Assembly: GCA_025457915.1 (NCBI GenBank)
Contig: JALOTL010000002.1
Span: forward strand, 184,758 to 248,757
Length of the DNA stretch: 64,000 bases
From: Spirochaetota bacterium
GTDB taxonomy: Bacteria; Spirochaetota; UBA4802; UBA5550
Direction of reading: 5' to 3'
Both the position numbers and the translations under genes were made by a program. Of the stretch, positions 44,012-54,290 are shown one piece after another. Numbering within the stretch: position 1 is the first letter of the stretch; each line of letters starts with the position of its first letter. The notes under the pieces were generated by a model, which ran no database searches, was not told the origin of the DNA, and saw only the letters and a program-made list of their open reading frames with translations.

Positions 44012-46033
44012 ATGACACTCTGGCAATCAAAATTCATCATACAGGGGACCAGGGAAGCGTTCGGGAAACTTAATCCATTCACCCTCTGGAGAAACGCGGT
44101 CATGCTGGTCGTCGAGATCGGATCCGTCATCACGACGGCGGCTACTGTGAAATACATTTTGGCCGGAGAGAGTTATTCGTTGAGTCTTCAGGTTAGTCTC
44201 TGGCTTTGGGCTACGGTTATTTTTTCCAATTTCGCAGAGGCACTGGCGGAGATACAGGGGAAGGCCCGTGCTGAATCGCTTAGAAGCACGCGCAATCTCC
44301 TGAACGCCACGCGACTTCTCGAAAACGGTGAAACGGAAACATTATCGGCGGGATCTCTCAAGCGCGGCGATGTTGTTATGGTAAAAGAAGGGGAAGTTAT
44401 ACCGGGGGACGGAGATATCATCGAAGGCACCGCCCTCGTCGATGAATCGGCGATAACCGGGGAATCTGCGCCGGTTATTCGCGAGTCAGGAGGGGACCGT
44501 TGCGGCGTAACCGGCGGCACGAAGGTTCTCTCGGGAGCCGTGACGGTTCGGATTACCGTAAATCCCGGAGAGACTTTTCTGGACAACATGATCAAGATGG
44601 TGGAAAGCGCGAAACGGCAGAAAACGCCGAATGAGATAGCGCTGGAAATATTGCTCGTGAGCCTCACGGCGCTTTTCATCGTGGTAGTGGCGACCCTGCC
44701 GTTCTTCGCACGGTACATGGGAGTAGTGACGACCGTTCCGATCCTCATATCCCTGCTGGTATGCCTCATGCCCACCACGATCGGAGGACTCCTGCCCGCG
44801 ATAGGCATTGCTGGAATGGACCGGCTGCTGCAGCATAACGTGATTGCGATGAGCGGTAAGGCCGTTGAGGCCGCGGGTGACGTAAACACGGTCCTTCTCG
44901 ACAAGACGGGGACCATTACCCTCGGAAACCGCATGGCGACAGAATTCATTCCCGAAGACGACGTACATATGACGAAACTGGCCCGGGCGGCTCTCTACTC
45001 CTCGCTCGCCGATGAGACCCCGGAAGGGCGAAGTATCGTTGTTCTTGCGAAACGGAAGCTGGGGATTCACGGACGGGACATCAGGCAGCCCGAAAACTCC
45101 ACGTTCATCCCCTTTACACCGGAGTCCGGCATGAGCGGGATCGACATGGACGGCGTAAAAATAAGAAAGGGAGCGGCGAAGGCCATTAAAGAATACTTGA
45201 AAAATTACAACGCCGAGATTCCTTTTTCGTCCGGCAATCAAATCAACCTGATCGGCATGACGGGCGGCACGCCCCTGGCGGTCGTTGAAAACAGCGCCGT
45301 GATCGGCGTCATCCGTCTCCAGGATGTCGTGAAGCAGGGCATTGCGGCCCGTCTGGCGGATCTTCGCAGGATGGGGATACAGTCGGTCATGATCACGGGA
45401 GACAACCAGCTTACGGCCGCTTCGATAGCCGCAGAGGCGGGCGTCGACGATTTCCTCGCTCAGGCGAAACCGGAGACGAAACTGGAAGTAATACGCAAGT
45501 ATCAGCAGGGTGGACGCATGGTCGCGATGATCGGGGACGGGACCAACGATGCCCCGGCTCTCGCGCAGGCCGATGTGGCGGTGGCCATGAACGCTGGCAC
45601 GCAGGCGGCACGGGAGGCGGCAAACATGATAGACCTTGACTCATCTCCGACCAAGCTTCTTGACATTGTGGAGATCGGGAAGGAAATACTCATCACCAGG
45701 GGCGCACTCACAACTTTCAGCATAGCGAACGATGTCGCTAAATATTTCGCGATCATTCCGGCGCTTTTCGCTGCGACCTACCCTGAACTGGGCATTCTGA
45801 ACCTCATGCGGCTTTCAAGCCCGGCATCGGCGGTGCTCGCGGCGGTGATCTTCAACGCCCTCATAATACCGATGCTTATCCCTCTCGCCATGCGCGGCGT
45901 GCGGTACCGTGTAACATCGGTATCGTCATTGTTGCTGAGGAATTTTTTGATCTATGGCATAGGGGGGCTCCTTCTGCCGTTTGCGGGCATAAAGATCATC
46001 GATTTTATGATTGATATTTTTCATCTTGTGTAG
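44012..46033 (+). CDS. kdpB: Potassium-transporting ATPase subunit B (P-type ATPase)
   Basis: The product has 673 residues. P-type ATPase elements are complete: [12 protein letters not shown], the phosphorylation motif [20 protein letters not shown] and [21 protein letters not shown]. It couples ATP hydrolysis to K+ entry through KdpA. About 25 of 33 arginine codons counted are CGN, whereas rpsB has none, a clear sign that this gene does not follow the local codon habit. Confidence 0.96.
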   Translation: MTLWQSKFIIQGTREAFGKLNPFTLWRNAVMLVVEIGSVITTAATVKYILAGESYSLSLQVSLWLWATVIFSNFAEALAEIQGKARAESLRSTRNLLNATRLLENGETETLSAGSLKRGDVVMVKEGEVIPGDGDIIEGTALVDESAITGESAPVIRESGGDRCGVTGGTKVLSGAVTVRITVNPGETFLDNMIKMVESAKRQKTPNEIALEILLVSLTALFIVVVATLPFFARYMGVVTTVPILISLLVCLMPTTIGGLLPAIGIAGMDRLLQHNVIAMSGKAVEAAGDVNTVLLDKTGTITLGNRMATEFIPEDDVHMTKLARAALYSSLADETPEGRSIVVLAKRKLGIHGRDIRQPENSTFIPFTPESGMSGIDMDGVKIRKGAAKAIKEYLKNYNAEIPFSSGNQINLIGMTGGTPLAVVENSAVIGVIRLQDVVKQGIAARLADLRRMGIQSVMITGDNQLTAASIAAEAGVDDFLAQAKPETKLEVIRKYQQGGRMVAMIGDGTNDAPALAQADVAVAMNAGTQAAREAANMIDLDSSPTKLLDIVEIGKEILITRGALTTFSIANDVAKYFAIIPALFAATYPELGILNLMRLSSPASAVLAAVIFNALIIPMLIPLAMRGVRYRVTSVSSLLLRNFLIYGIGGLLLPFAGIKIIDFMIDIFHLV

Positions 46034-46044
46034 GAGTAATCATC

Positions 46045-46614
46045 ATGAAAGAAATAAAAACGTCATTCGTAATGCTGGTTTTATTTATATTAATAACGGG
46101 GTTTCTTTATCCGCTGGCAATTACCGGCGTCGGGGCCGTGCTGTTTCCCCGTCAAACAGGCGGCAGCCTGATCTCAGACGGAACGATGATCATCGGTTCG
46201 AAATTGATGGGCCAGATGTTCAAAGGGCCGAAATATTTTCACGGCCGTCCATCATTCTCGAACTACGACGGCATGAACTCAGGCGGAACGAACCTGGGGC
46301 CGACGAACCGGAAGCTTGTTGACCAGGTGCGAATGCGGGCCGAGATTATACGGAAAGAAAACGGTCTTGCGGAGAACGCGATGGTGCCAGCCGATCTCGT
46401 TCTCACTTCGGGCAGCGGTCTTGATCCGCATATCAGTCTTGAGGGGGCGCTCATGCAGGCGCCGAGGGTTGCACGTGAAAGAAAACTGGATATAAGTTTG
46501 GTGGCAGATTTGGTCATGAAGAACTCTCGGAGATCATACTTTAACATCCACGGAGAGCTGCTGGTCAACGTTCTGGCATTGAACCTTGCGCTCGATTCAT
46601 CGGGAGGGAACTAG
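46045..46614 (+). CDS. kdpC: Potassium-transporting ATPase subunit C
   Basis: The product has 189 residues with one N-terminal membrane helix (VMLVLFILITGFLYPLAITG). The periplasmic part has GSKLMGQMFKGPKYFHGRPS, then PADLVLTSGSGLDPHISLEGAL and APRVAR. KdpC assembles with KdpA and KdpB. It is 11 bases after kdpB and directly abuts kdpD. Confidence 0.95.
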   Translation: MKEIKTSFVMLVLFILITGFLYPLAITGVGAVLFPRQTGGSLISDGTMIIGSKLMGQMFKGPKYFHGRPSFSNYDGMNSGGTNLGPTNRKLVDQVRMRAEIIRKENGLAENAMVPADLVLTSGSGLDPHISLEGALMQAPRVARERKLDISLVADLVMKNSRRSYFNIHGELLVNVLALNLALDSSGGN

Positions 46615-49305
46615 ATGCCGGGAGATTATTCACGGCCGGACCCTGACGAACTCCTTCGATCGATCAAGGAACAGGAGCAAGCCAAAAGCGTTCATGGAAG
46701 GCTGAAAATATTTTTCGGCATGGCCGCGGGGGTCGGCAAGACCTATGCCATGCTTGAAGCGGCGCATAGGTCTGCGCGCGACGGCGTCGATATCGTAATC
46801 GGCTATATTGAGACGCACGGGAGGATCGAGACGGAGGAGCTTGTCAAGGGACTCGAGACCGTGCCCCGAAAGAGGATAGACTATCAGGGCATTTCCATTG
46901 AGGAGTGTGACATCGATGCCGTGCTTGTCCGGCGACCTGCAATCGTTCTTGTCGACGAGCTGGCCCATACGAATGTTGCCGGTTCCCGTCATGCCAAGCG
47001 CTATCAGGACGTCCTTGAACTGATTGATAACGGGATCGACGTTTTCACAACGCTCAACGTACAGCACCTTGAAAGCCTGGCCGATGTAGTGGAAAAAATC
47101 ACGGATGTAAAAATCCGCGAGACCATTCCCGATTCCGTACTTGATCTTGCAGACGAGATCGAGCTCGTCGATATCCCTCCTGAAGAGTTGCTGAAGCGGC
47201 TCGCCGAGGGAAAAGTCTATGTCCCGGAGAAGGCGGGTCTCGCGGCCGAACGATTTTTTAAAAAAGGGAACATAACCGCGCTTCGGGAGATGGCGCTGCA
47301 TTATACCGCCCGCCTGGTAGGGTATGAGCTCAGAGATTATGCACAGAAGAAAAACATCACGGGGCCATGGAAATCCGGTGAGCGCCTTCTCGTGGCGGTG
47401 AGCCCCAGCCCCTACTCGGAATATCTCATCAGATGGACGCGGAGGATCGCCTTCAACCTGAACGTCCCATGGATCGCCCTGTATGTTGAAAGGCAGAAAA
47501 AACTCTCCGGGGGGTCGCAAACCATTCTGTCGAAAAACCTGGCCCTGGCGCGTGAACTCGGGGCCGAGGTGTTATCGACGGCCGATGAAGACATTGTGAG
47601 CGGTCTGCTGCGGGTCGCCCATCAGAAAAATATCACCCAGATCGTCGTCGGGAAACCCCTGCGTCGTTATCTTGCGGATTACTTTTCCGGCGGCAACCTT
47701 GTCGAACGGCTTTTGAAGGCAAGCGGTGACATAGAGATTCATATCGTAACGCAGCCCGATCTCTCGCGGCCGGCGGCCGTGAAAAAGGACATGGCACCAC
47801 GAACGGCATTTGCGGAGAACATCGGTGAGTATTTAATCGGATGCGGATATGTGGCCGCCGTGACGATTGTGAATCTGCTCCTGGTGTCCTTCACCGGCCG
47901 CTGGACCATCGCCCTGGTGTATCTCCTGAGTATTGTGATACTTTCGCTGTTTATAGGCCGCTGGCCGGTTTTCATGGCCGCTGCGCTCAGCGCCAGCGCC
48001 TGGAATTTTCTTTTCATACCGCCGCTCTATACATTGCGGATCGGCACGGTGGAAGACGCCGTGATGTTCGGTATGTATTTCGTGATAGCCCTCATAATGG
48101 GCGGCCTCACCACAAAGCTTCGTCTTAAGGAATGGGCCCTGCGTATCCGCGAGAAACGCATCACCGAACTATACGAATTTTCAAAGGATCTTGGTGACGC
48201 ACTCGGCATGGACCAGGTGGTCACTTCCGCCCGACACTTCCTTGAGAAATATTTCAGCGCCAGCGCGAGGTTTCTCCTTGCCGATGATTCCGGAAGGCTG
48301 TTGCCGTATTCCAAGGATGAAGGCACCGGGGAGATATCCGACAAAGAACGTGCAATCGCCGAGTGGGCATTTAAAAATAAACAGCAGGCGGGTCTGTTCA
48401 CGAAAACCCTTCCCAATGCGGAGGCGATCTATATGCCTCTCATCGCCCCGGGACGGGTGGTAGGCGTACTGGGGCTTCGTCTCGCTTCAGGAGCCGGTCT
48501 CACCTTCGAACAGGAAAGCTTTTTACAGAATATAACCTACCAGTTATCGATGCGTATAGAAAGAGAAAACCTCTCGGCGATGACCCAAAAGGCACTTCTT
48601 GCAACCGAAAGCGAACGGCTATATCGGGTCATTCTCAACTCGGTAACGCACGAAATCAGGACGCCTCTCACGGCCATTAAGGGCTCCATCAGCACGGTTT
48701 TGGACCCGGCGGTGGGGGACAATGAACCATCCAGGACGAACTTGCTCCATGAAACCCAGGAAGCGACCGAGCGCATGATACGCCTTGTGGACAGCCTTCT
48801 CGACATGAGCCGCATTGAGTCGGGCAAGCTGTCGCTGAATCTCGACTGGAATGACTTCTCCGATATAATCAATACCACGCTGAACAGGCTTGAACCTCAT
48901 TTGAGAAACAACATCATATCGATCGATTGCCCGGAGGAAATTCCCCTGGTGCTCGTGGACTACACCCTCATGGCGCAGGCGCTCTATTGCCTCGTCCATA
49001 ACGCGATCGTTCACACCCGGCCTGGAACGCCGGTACGCATAGCGGTTAAAAAAGCGGGCAAGGGGATCGTCATCATGGTGGAAGATGAGGGACCGGGACT
49101 GCCGGATGAAGACGCGCCCAGAATTTTTGATAAATTTTTCCGCAGTGACCGGGGTGTTTCACATAGCGGTCTCGGTCTTGGTCTTTCCATATGCAGGGGC
49201 ATCATAGAGTTGCATGGTGGAAGCGTAATCGCGGAGAACAAATTACCGCACGGAGCCAGATTTATCATGACTCTTCACGTTCAAATAAAGGAAAAAAAGG
49301 AATGA
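46615..49305 (+). CDS. kdpD: Osmosensitive K+ channel histidine kinase KdpD
   Basis: The product has 896 residues. The N-terminal Kdp sensor domain carries Walker A FGMAAGVGKT and Walker B VLVDELAHTN, then a Usp-like domain to ~380. A four-helix DUF4118 membrane block covers ~400-500, a GAF domain ~520-650, then HisKA with VTHEIRTPLTAI and an ATPase with DEGPGLPDEDAPRIFDKFF and SGLGLGLSI. It senses low K+ or high osmolarity and phosphorylates KdpE. It begins right after the kdpC stop. Confidence 0.95.
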   Translation: MPGDYSRPDPDELLRSIKEQEQAKSVHGRLKIFFGMAAGVGKTYAMLEAAHRSARDGVDIVIGYIETHGRIETEELVKGLETVPRKRIDYQGISIEECDIDAVLVRRPAIVLVDELAHTNVAGSRHAKRYQDVLELIDNGIDVFTTLNVQHLESLADVVEKITDVKIRETIPDSVLDLADEIELVDIPPEELLKRLAEGKVYVPEKAGLAAERFFKKGNITALREMALHYTARLVGYELRDYAQKKNITGPWKSGERLLVAVSPSPYSEYLIRWTRRIAFNLNVPWIALYVERQKKLSGGSQTILSKNLALARELGAEVLSTADEDIVSGLLRVAHQKNITQIVVGKPLRRYLADYFSGGNLVERLLKASGDIEIHIVTQPDLSRPAAVKKDMAPRTAFAENIGEYLIGCGYVAAVTIVNLLLVSFTGRWTIALVYLLSIVILSLFIGRWPVFMAAALSASAWNFLFIPPLYTLRIGTVEDAVMFGMYFVIALIMGGLTTKLRLKEWALRIREKRITELYEFSKDLGDALGMDQVVTSARHFLEKYFSASARFLLADDSGRLLPYSKDEGTGEISDKERAIAEWAFKNKQQAGLFTKTLPNAEAIYMPLIAPGRVVGVLGLRLASGAGLTFEQESFLQNITYQLSMRIERENLSAMTQKALLATESERLYRVILNSVTHEIRTPLTAIKGSISTVLDPAVGDNEPSRTNLLHETQEATERMIRLVDSLLDMSRIESGKLSLNLDWNDFSDIINTTLNRLEPHLRNNIISIDCPEEIPLVLVDYTLMAQALYCLVHNAIVHTRPGTPVRIAVKKAGKGIVIMVEDEGPGLPDEDAPRIFDKFFRSDRGVSHSGLGLGLSICRGIIELHGGSVIAENKLPHGARFIMTLHVQIKEKKE

Positions 49306-49314
49306 TATTCATCC

Positions 49315-49998
49315 ATGGATAAGGGAACCATACTTATAATTGATGATGAAATACAGATTCGCCGGTTTTTGAAAATCGGTCTTGAAAGCCAGGGATACCG
49401 CATATTCGAGTCGGAACGCGGCGAGGAGGGAATAACACAGACGGTCATGCGGAAACCGGACGTAATTTTATTGGACCTGAACCTGCCTGATATGAACGGC
49501 GCCGATGTTCTCAAAAAACTTCGTGAATGGTATCCCGGCCCCGTGATTGTTCTTACTGTGCGGGAGTCAGAACAGGACAAGATTGACTTATTGGACGCCG
49601 GGGCCGACGATTACATAACAAAGCCTTTCAACATGGGAGAGCTTCTTGCGCGGCTTCGAGCCATAATGCGGCGTACAAAGCAGGAGGCAGATGAACCCGT
49701 TTTCATCTACCGGTATATATCCATGGACTTTTCGAAAAGGATCGTTACCGTGCACGGCGCACCCGTAAAATTCACTCCTCTGGAATACGAGCTTCTGAAG
49801 CTATTCGTGAAGAATCCCGGCAAGGTGCTCACCCAGAGGCAGATCATGCGGGATGTCTGGGGTCCCGGCATGGAAAGCGAGACAAGTTATCTGCGGGTTT
49901 ATATCTCCATGCTGCGCAAAAAGATTGAAATTGATCCGGCGAGGCCGAAAATAATTGTTACAGAACCCGCCGTGGGGTACCGTTTTGTGATTGAATGA
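49315..49998 (+). CDS. kdpE: KdpE response regulator
   Basis: The product has 227 residues: a receiver domain with the phospho-acceptor in VILLDLNLPDMNG and the Lys loop DYITKPFNMGELLARL, then an OmpR-type winged helix (FTPLEYELLKLFVKNPGKVLTQ, SYLRVYISMLRKKI). The partner kinase gene is immediately upstream. It probably controls kdpFABC through a repeat-type site such as the one at 42021-42039. The ~235 bases after its stop hold no supported gene. Confidence 0.95.
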   Translation: MDKGTILIIDDEIQIRRFLKIGLESQGYRIFESERGEEGITQTVMRKPDVILLDLNLPDMNGADVLKKLREWYPGPVIVLTVRESEQDKIDLLDAGADDYITKPFNMGELLARLRAIMRRTKQEADEPVFIYRYISMDFSKRIVTVHGAPVKFTPLEYELLKLFVKNPGKVLTQRQIMRDVWGPGMESETSYLRVYISMLRKKIEIDPARPKIIVTEPAVGYRFVIE

Positions 49999-50233
49999 AA
50001 GAATGCGAATTATTTGAACGATATGTAAACGGCCTGACGGAGACCTGGGCGCCGTGAAAATGAGCCAGTAGTCCTCCCAGCCGTACAGCGCGGATTCCCC
50101 TTGATCGCAGGCGTCCCATTCGTCGATGACATCGTGGTCCTGGGGTTCGAGGTATAACACGCATCGGCGCCGCGTGCCGGTGCAGCCGGTCAGGGAAACT
50201 GCGCTGGCGGCGCATCCCTCAAACATGCTTCCG

Positions 50234-52369
50234 TCAGGCGATTACCATGAGCGAATCGACCACGAGCGGACCCTTGTCGGAAAGCAGGATGGGATTGCAG
50301 TCTATTTCTTTTATTTCAGGATGCAGGAGCGAGAGCTCTCCGAGACGCTGAAGCATTTCCGCCAGCGCGGTTGTGTTCGCCCCGGGCATGCCCCTGAATT
50401 TTTTTAAAAGGACCGACGATTTGATTTCTTCCATCATCTCTAGACCGTCGGCCCGGCCAAGCGGAGCGATCCTGAGCGCGGTGTCATTCAACGCTTCAGT
50501 AAAAATGCCGCCGAGCCCGAAAACCACCGCGGGCGAAAAGCCGGGATAACGAGTCATGCCTGCCATGAATTCACGCTTGCCTTCCACCATCTCCTGCACC
50601 AGCACCGGGACGTCCCCGCCTGCCGCCTTCCGGATTTCAGAAAATGCGCGCCGTAGATCCGGTGCGTTTTGGATGCCGAGCCGCAAAAGCCCCTTTTCCG
50701 TTTTATGCATTATATCGTGCCTGCAGGCCTTGAGCGTTACCGGATAGCCGATGCGGCCGGCCGCTTCTTCCGCCTCCTTCGGTGAACCGGAGAGGAGCTC
50801 TCTCGCCACCGGAATGCCGTATGCGGCCAGCACCTTTTTTGACTGGTATTCATCGAGGGCCCTCTGGCCGCGCGCCAGGGCCTCTTTTATGATCGCAAGC
50901 GGCACGGCAAGCGGCGAGGCAGGGGATTCTGGCGCGTCACGGCGCCGGTCCATCGCCCTCGAGCTCTTCCAGAGGCTTGCCATGGCGCAAGCCGCCTTTT
51001 CCGGACTGTCGAAAAGCGGGATGCCGTGTTCAATGAACGCCTCGGCGTAATTGTCTTCCCGATCAAAGAAGGACGACATGAGCACCGGTACGCCCGCCTT
51101 TGCGGGAAATTCGAGCGTGTTTTCCGGATTGAAGGGCATCCCCGCAAGCAGCGCCTCGAGGGGAACCTTTATGATGTCTTTGAAGTTTGGATACGCCGCC
51201 TTCAGGAAACCGGAGCTGAAAGCGCCGTGGATGATGATGCCGTCCGCCTCGTTATGCGCCATGATGAGCCCGGGCACCCTGACGGTGAGGAGTTCGATGT
51301 CGAGGGTGAATGTCAGGTCAACGGGGTTCTTTCTCGGGGCGTGCGCGAAGAGCTCGCGGCCGAGCGCTTCCTGGAGCTTTTCGGAAAAGAGGGGGACTTC
51401 AAGCCCGCACTTGCTGCACGTGTCCGCGATCGACGTCCCGGGCCCGCCCGAGTTGGTGACCACGGCCATGCGTTTTCCCCTGAGCTTCGGCTGGGTCGCG
51501 AGGACCCATCCGTGCGTGTAGAGATCCTCGATTGAGTCCACCCGCGTGATGCCCGCCTGCCGCAGCACGCCGTCATAGAGATGGTCGGGCCCCGCCATGG
51601 CGCCGGTATGGCTGCCGCTCGAACGTGCGCCCGCGGATGACCCGCCAGCGTACTGGGCGATGATCGGTTTTTTTTCGGATATCCGGCGCGCGGCCCTGAT
51701 GAACTCGTCGCCCCGCCTGATCCCCTCGATGTAGAGCGCGATCGCCCTGGTCTGTTCATCGTCGCCGAGGTACTCGAGCGCCTCAACGAGATCGATGCTC
51801 GTTTCATTTCCGAGGCTGATCGCCTTGCTGAACCGCACGCCTCTCTTTGCGAGGTAGGAGGCGGTCTGTGAGATATAGGTGCCGCTCTGCGAGATGAAGC
51901 CGAGCTTTCCAGGCCTGTTGTCCATCGACAGGCCCGTGGTATTGAGGCCTGTTTCCGTATTGATGATGCCCATGCAGTTGGGTCCTACGAATGCGATGCC
52001 GTGCCGCGACGCGGCCGCCATGAGCGTCTGTTCCGCGTCCGCGCCCTTCGCGCCCATTTCACTGAAGCCCGCGCTGACGATGATGAGCCCCTTCGTCCCG
52101 CGAGCGCCGAATTCATCCACCATCGACGCGACACGGTCCGAAGGGATAACGATGATTCCGAGATCAGGAGCCTCCGGAAGGTCGGCGACCGACCGGTAGC
52201 ACCGCACGCCGAGGACGGCCTCTTCTTTCGGGTTGAGGAGATATACCTTTCCGGCATACCCGCAGGTCAGGAGGCTCACCGCGTGGTGGGTCCCCATTTT
52301 CAGCGGATTGTTGCTCGCGCCCGCAAGCGCGATCGATTTCGGAAAAAAAATATTATACAGTCGGTTCAT
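50234..52369 (-). CDS. Acyl-/acetyl-CoA synthetase, ADP-forming (NDP-forming) type
   Basis: The product has 711 residues: CoA-binding domain at the N-terminus (FPKSIALAGASNNPLKMG), succinyl-CoA-ligase-like flavodoxin domains with the phospho-His in SSGSHTGAMAG (near residue 255), and an ATP-grasp C-terminus (YPVTLKACRHDIMHKTEKG). These enzymes interconvert acyl-CoA plus ADP plus phosphate with acid plus ATP plus CoA. It is often found in propionate, acetate or fatty-acid metabolism. It overlaps the acyl-CoA ligase upstream by 17 bases. Arginine codons are mostly CGN. Confidence 0.88.
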   Translation of the reverse strand: MNRLYNIFFPKSIALAGASNNPLKMGTHHAVSLLTCGYAGKVYLLNPKEEAVLGVRCYRSVADLPEAPDLGIIVIPSDRVASMVDEFGARGTKGLIIVSAGFSEMGAKGADAEQTLMAAASRHGIAFVGPNCMGIINTETGLNTTGLSMDNRPGKLGFISQSGTYISQTASYLAKRGVRFSKAISLGNETSIDLVEALEYLGDDEQTRAIALYIEGIRRGDEFIRAARRISEKKPIIAQYAGGSSAGARSSGSHTGAMAGPDHLYDGVLRQAGITRVDSIEDLYTHGWVLATQPKLRGKRMAVVTNSGGPGTSIADTCSKCGLEVPLFSEKLQEALGRELFAHAPRKNPVDLTFTLDIELLTVRVPGLIMAHNEADGIIIHGAFSSGFLKAAYPNFKDIIKVPLEALLAGMPFNPENTLEFPAKAGVPVLMSSFFDREDNYAEAFIEHGIPLFDSPEKAACAMASLWKSSRAMDRRRDAPESPASPLAVPLAIIKEALARGQRALDEYQSKKVLAAYGIPVARELLSGSPKEAEEAAGRIGYPVTLKACRHDIMHKTEKGLLRLGIQNAPDLRRAFSEIRKAAGGDVPVLVQEMVEGKREFMAGMTRYPGFSPAVVFGLGGIFTEALNDTALRIAPLGRADGLEMMEEIKSSVLLKKFRGMPGANTTALAEMLQRLGELSLLHPEIKEIDCNPILLSDKGPLVVDSLMVIA

Positions 52370-54155
52370 CGTACATTGCGTTGATATGGATGCGATATTT
52401 TTCAGCCACGGCCTTTCGTTTGATCTTCATGGTCGGCGTCAGGAGGCCGTCCTCTATGGTAAAATCTGGGACGATCGTGAACCGCTTCACGGTCTCGAAG
52501 CTCGCGAGCCTCTTGTTGACCATGGCGATGATCCTGTCGACAAGCTCCCCGGTCAGCCGGTGCGCCGCCAGCTCCTCGATGCTGCCGTAGCGGATATTCC
52601 TCCTTTCCGCGTATCGCTTCAGGTTGTCCATGTCGAGAGAGAGCAGGACGGAGAGATATTTTTTTCTGTCCCCGATCAGGCACGCCTGGTTGATGTATTT
52701 CGATTCCAGGATCATCCCCTCGATCAGCGCGGGCGCGATGTTCTTGCCGCCCGAGGTTATGATCAGGTCTTTTTTTCTGTCCGTGATAAAGAGAAATCCT
52801 TCGGCATCGGTCTGGCCGATGTCGCCGGTTTTCAGCCATCCGTCCCTGGTGAACGCGAGCGAGGTCTCCCTGGGCATCTTGTAGTAGCCCTTCATTATGT
52901 TCCTGCCGCAGTACTGTATCTCGCCGTCTTTCGCTATCCGCTGGTCAAGCGCAAAGGCGGGAAACCCCACCGAGCCGAATTTTATGGCGTCCATTCTGGT
53001 GATATTGGTGAATGAGGTGTTTTCCGTCATGCCGTAGCCTTCGAGTATGATGATCCCCGCGGCATGGAAAAATTTCGCGACATACGGGCTGAGCGGCGCG
53101 GCACCGCTCACGCAGAACCTGATCCTGCCGCCGAGGACGGCCTGGAGCTTTTTAAACACGAGCGCCCTGGCGACCGAATACTGCAGGCCGAGGAAAAGCG
53201 GCACCGGTTTTTTTACGATCGCGAGGTCGCTCACCCTGTTCCCCACGCCGAGAGCCCATCTGAAAATTAAAAGCGCAATCCCGCCCTTCGCCTCCACCGC
53301 GCCGAGCACCTTGAAGTATACTTTCTCAAAGACCCTGGGCACGCAGGGGAACCAGTGGGGCCGCGCGAACTGGAAGTCATCGATAACGTGTTCAATGCTC
53401 CTCGCAAAGGAAAGGGTTATCCCGAAGAGCGCGGTCGCATAGATGTCGACGCGCGCGAAGATATGCGCGAGCGGAAGAAAAAGAAACGTTTCATCCCCCT
53501 CCGCGATCGGGACGCACTTGGCGATGTTCTGGGCGGTGAAGATGAGGTTGTCATGCGTGATCATCACGCCTTTCGGCACGCCCGTTGTGCCGGAGGTGTA
53601 CACCAGAAATGCAAGATCGGAGGGCTTCACCCTGCCGCCCATTTTTTTGACCGCGGCATCCGGCGTCTTTTCCCCGAGCGCCAGAAATGCATCAAAGCCC
53701 ATTACCCATTTGTCGGCATGGGAGGGAATGCCATTGAAGAGGACCACTCTCTTTACTTTCGGGATCATTTTTTTAATGGAACGCAGCTTCTCAAGCTGCT
53801 CTTCATTTTCAATGAATATCACGGTCGCGCCGGAATGCCTGATGATGTATTCGCATTCGCGCGGGATGCTCGAGGGATATATCCCGACCGTGCACGAGCC
53901 GATCGACAATGACGCAAAATCGCAGAGCACCCACCTGTAGCTGGTCGCGCTCAGGATGGCGATCCTGTCGCCTTTTTTTATGCCGAGTCTCAGCAGACCC
54001 TTCGCCGCCTCAATCGACCGGGCGTAAAATTCACGCCAGGTTACGGATTCTTCATCGCCCCTCTCGTTCAGCCAGCGGTACGCCTTCTGTTCCGCATAGC
54101 GATCGATCGAGGTTTTGATCATTTCATGGATGTTTGTATAATTGACGATTTCCAT
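52353..54155 (-). CDS. Long-chain-type acyl-CoA synthetase (AMP-forming)
   Basis: The product has 600 residues with all hallmarks of the ANL adenylating family: LVYTSGTTGVPKGVMITHDN, the GYGMTENTSFTN segment, and KTGDIGQTDAEGFLFITDRKKDLIITSGGKNIAP. The length and the internal FADD/FACL-like region suggest a medium- or long-chain acyl-CoA ligase. Its stop lies inside the start of the ADP-forming synthetase, so the two are translationally coupled. The 135 bases upstream are AT-rich and reach the end of the integrase remnant. Confidence 0.9.
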   Translation of the reverse strand: MEIVNYTNIHEMIKTSIDRYAEQKAYRWLNERGDEESVTWREFYARSIEAAKGLLRLGIKKGDRIAILSATSYRWVLCDFASLSIGSCTVGIYPSSIPRECEYIIRHSGATVIFIENEEQLEKLRSIKKMIPKVKRVVLFNGIPSHADKWVMGFDAFLALGEKTPDAAVKKMGGRVKPSDLAFLVYTSGTTGVPKGVMITHDNLIFTAQNIAKCVPIAEGDETFLFLPLAHIFARVDIYATALFGITLSFARSIEHVIDDFQFARPHWFPCVPRVFEKVYFKVLGAVEAKGGIALLIFRWALGVGNRVSDLAIVKKPVPLFLGLQYSVARALVFKKLQAVLGGRIRFCVSGAAPLSPYVAKFFHAAGIIILEGYGMTENTSFTNITRMDAIKFGSVGFPAFALDQRIAKDGEIQYCGRNIMKGYYKMPRETSLAFTRDGWLKTGDIGQTDAEGFLFITDRKKDLIITSGGKNIAPALIEGMILESKYINQACLIGDRKKYLSVLLSLDMDNLKRYAERRNIRYGSIEELAAHRLTGELVDRIIAMVNKRLASFETVKRFTIVPDFTIEDGLLTPTMKIKRKAVAEKYRIHINAMYDEPTV

Positions 54156-54290
54156 TCAAGCCCGTCCTGAAAAATGATTTGTAAAACAAAATTCATACCA
54201 CATATTCCGGGCATTGTCAATATAGTTTCTGTACCAATCGATTGCTTTATTAATAAAAAATCATCCTGAAATTACTGCGAATAATGGATT

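Noticed and set aside
49801..50226. Minus-strand open frame with a protein-like start (MFEGCAASAVSLTGC)
   Set aside because: Half of it is antisense to kdpE, there is no clear ribosome-binding site, and I recognise no family. The part outside kdpE (about 50000-50226) could be a relic, but the evidence is too thin.
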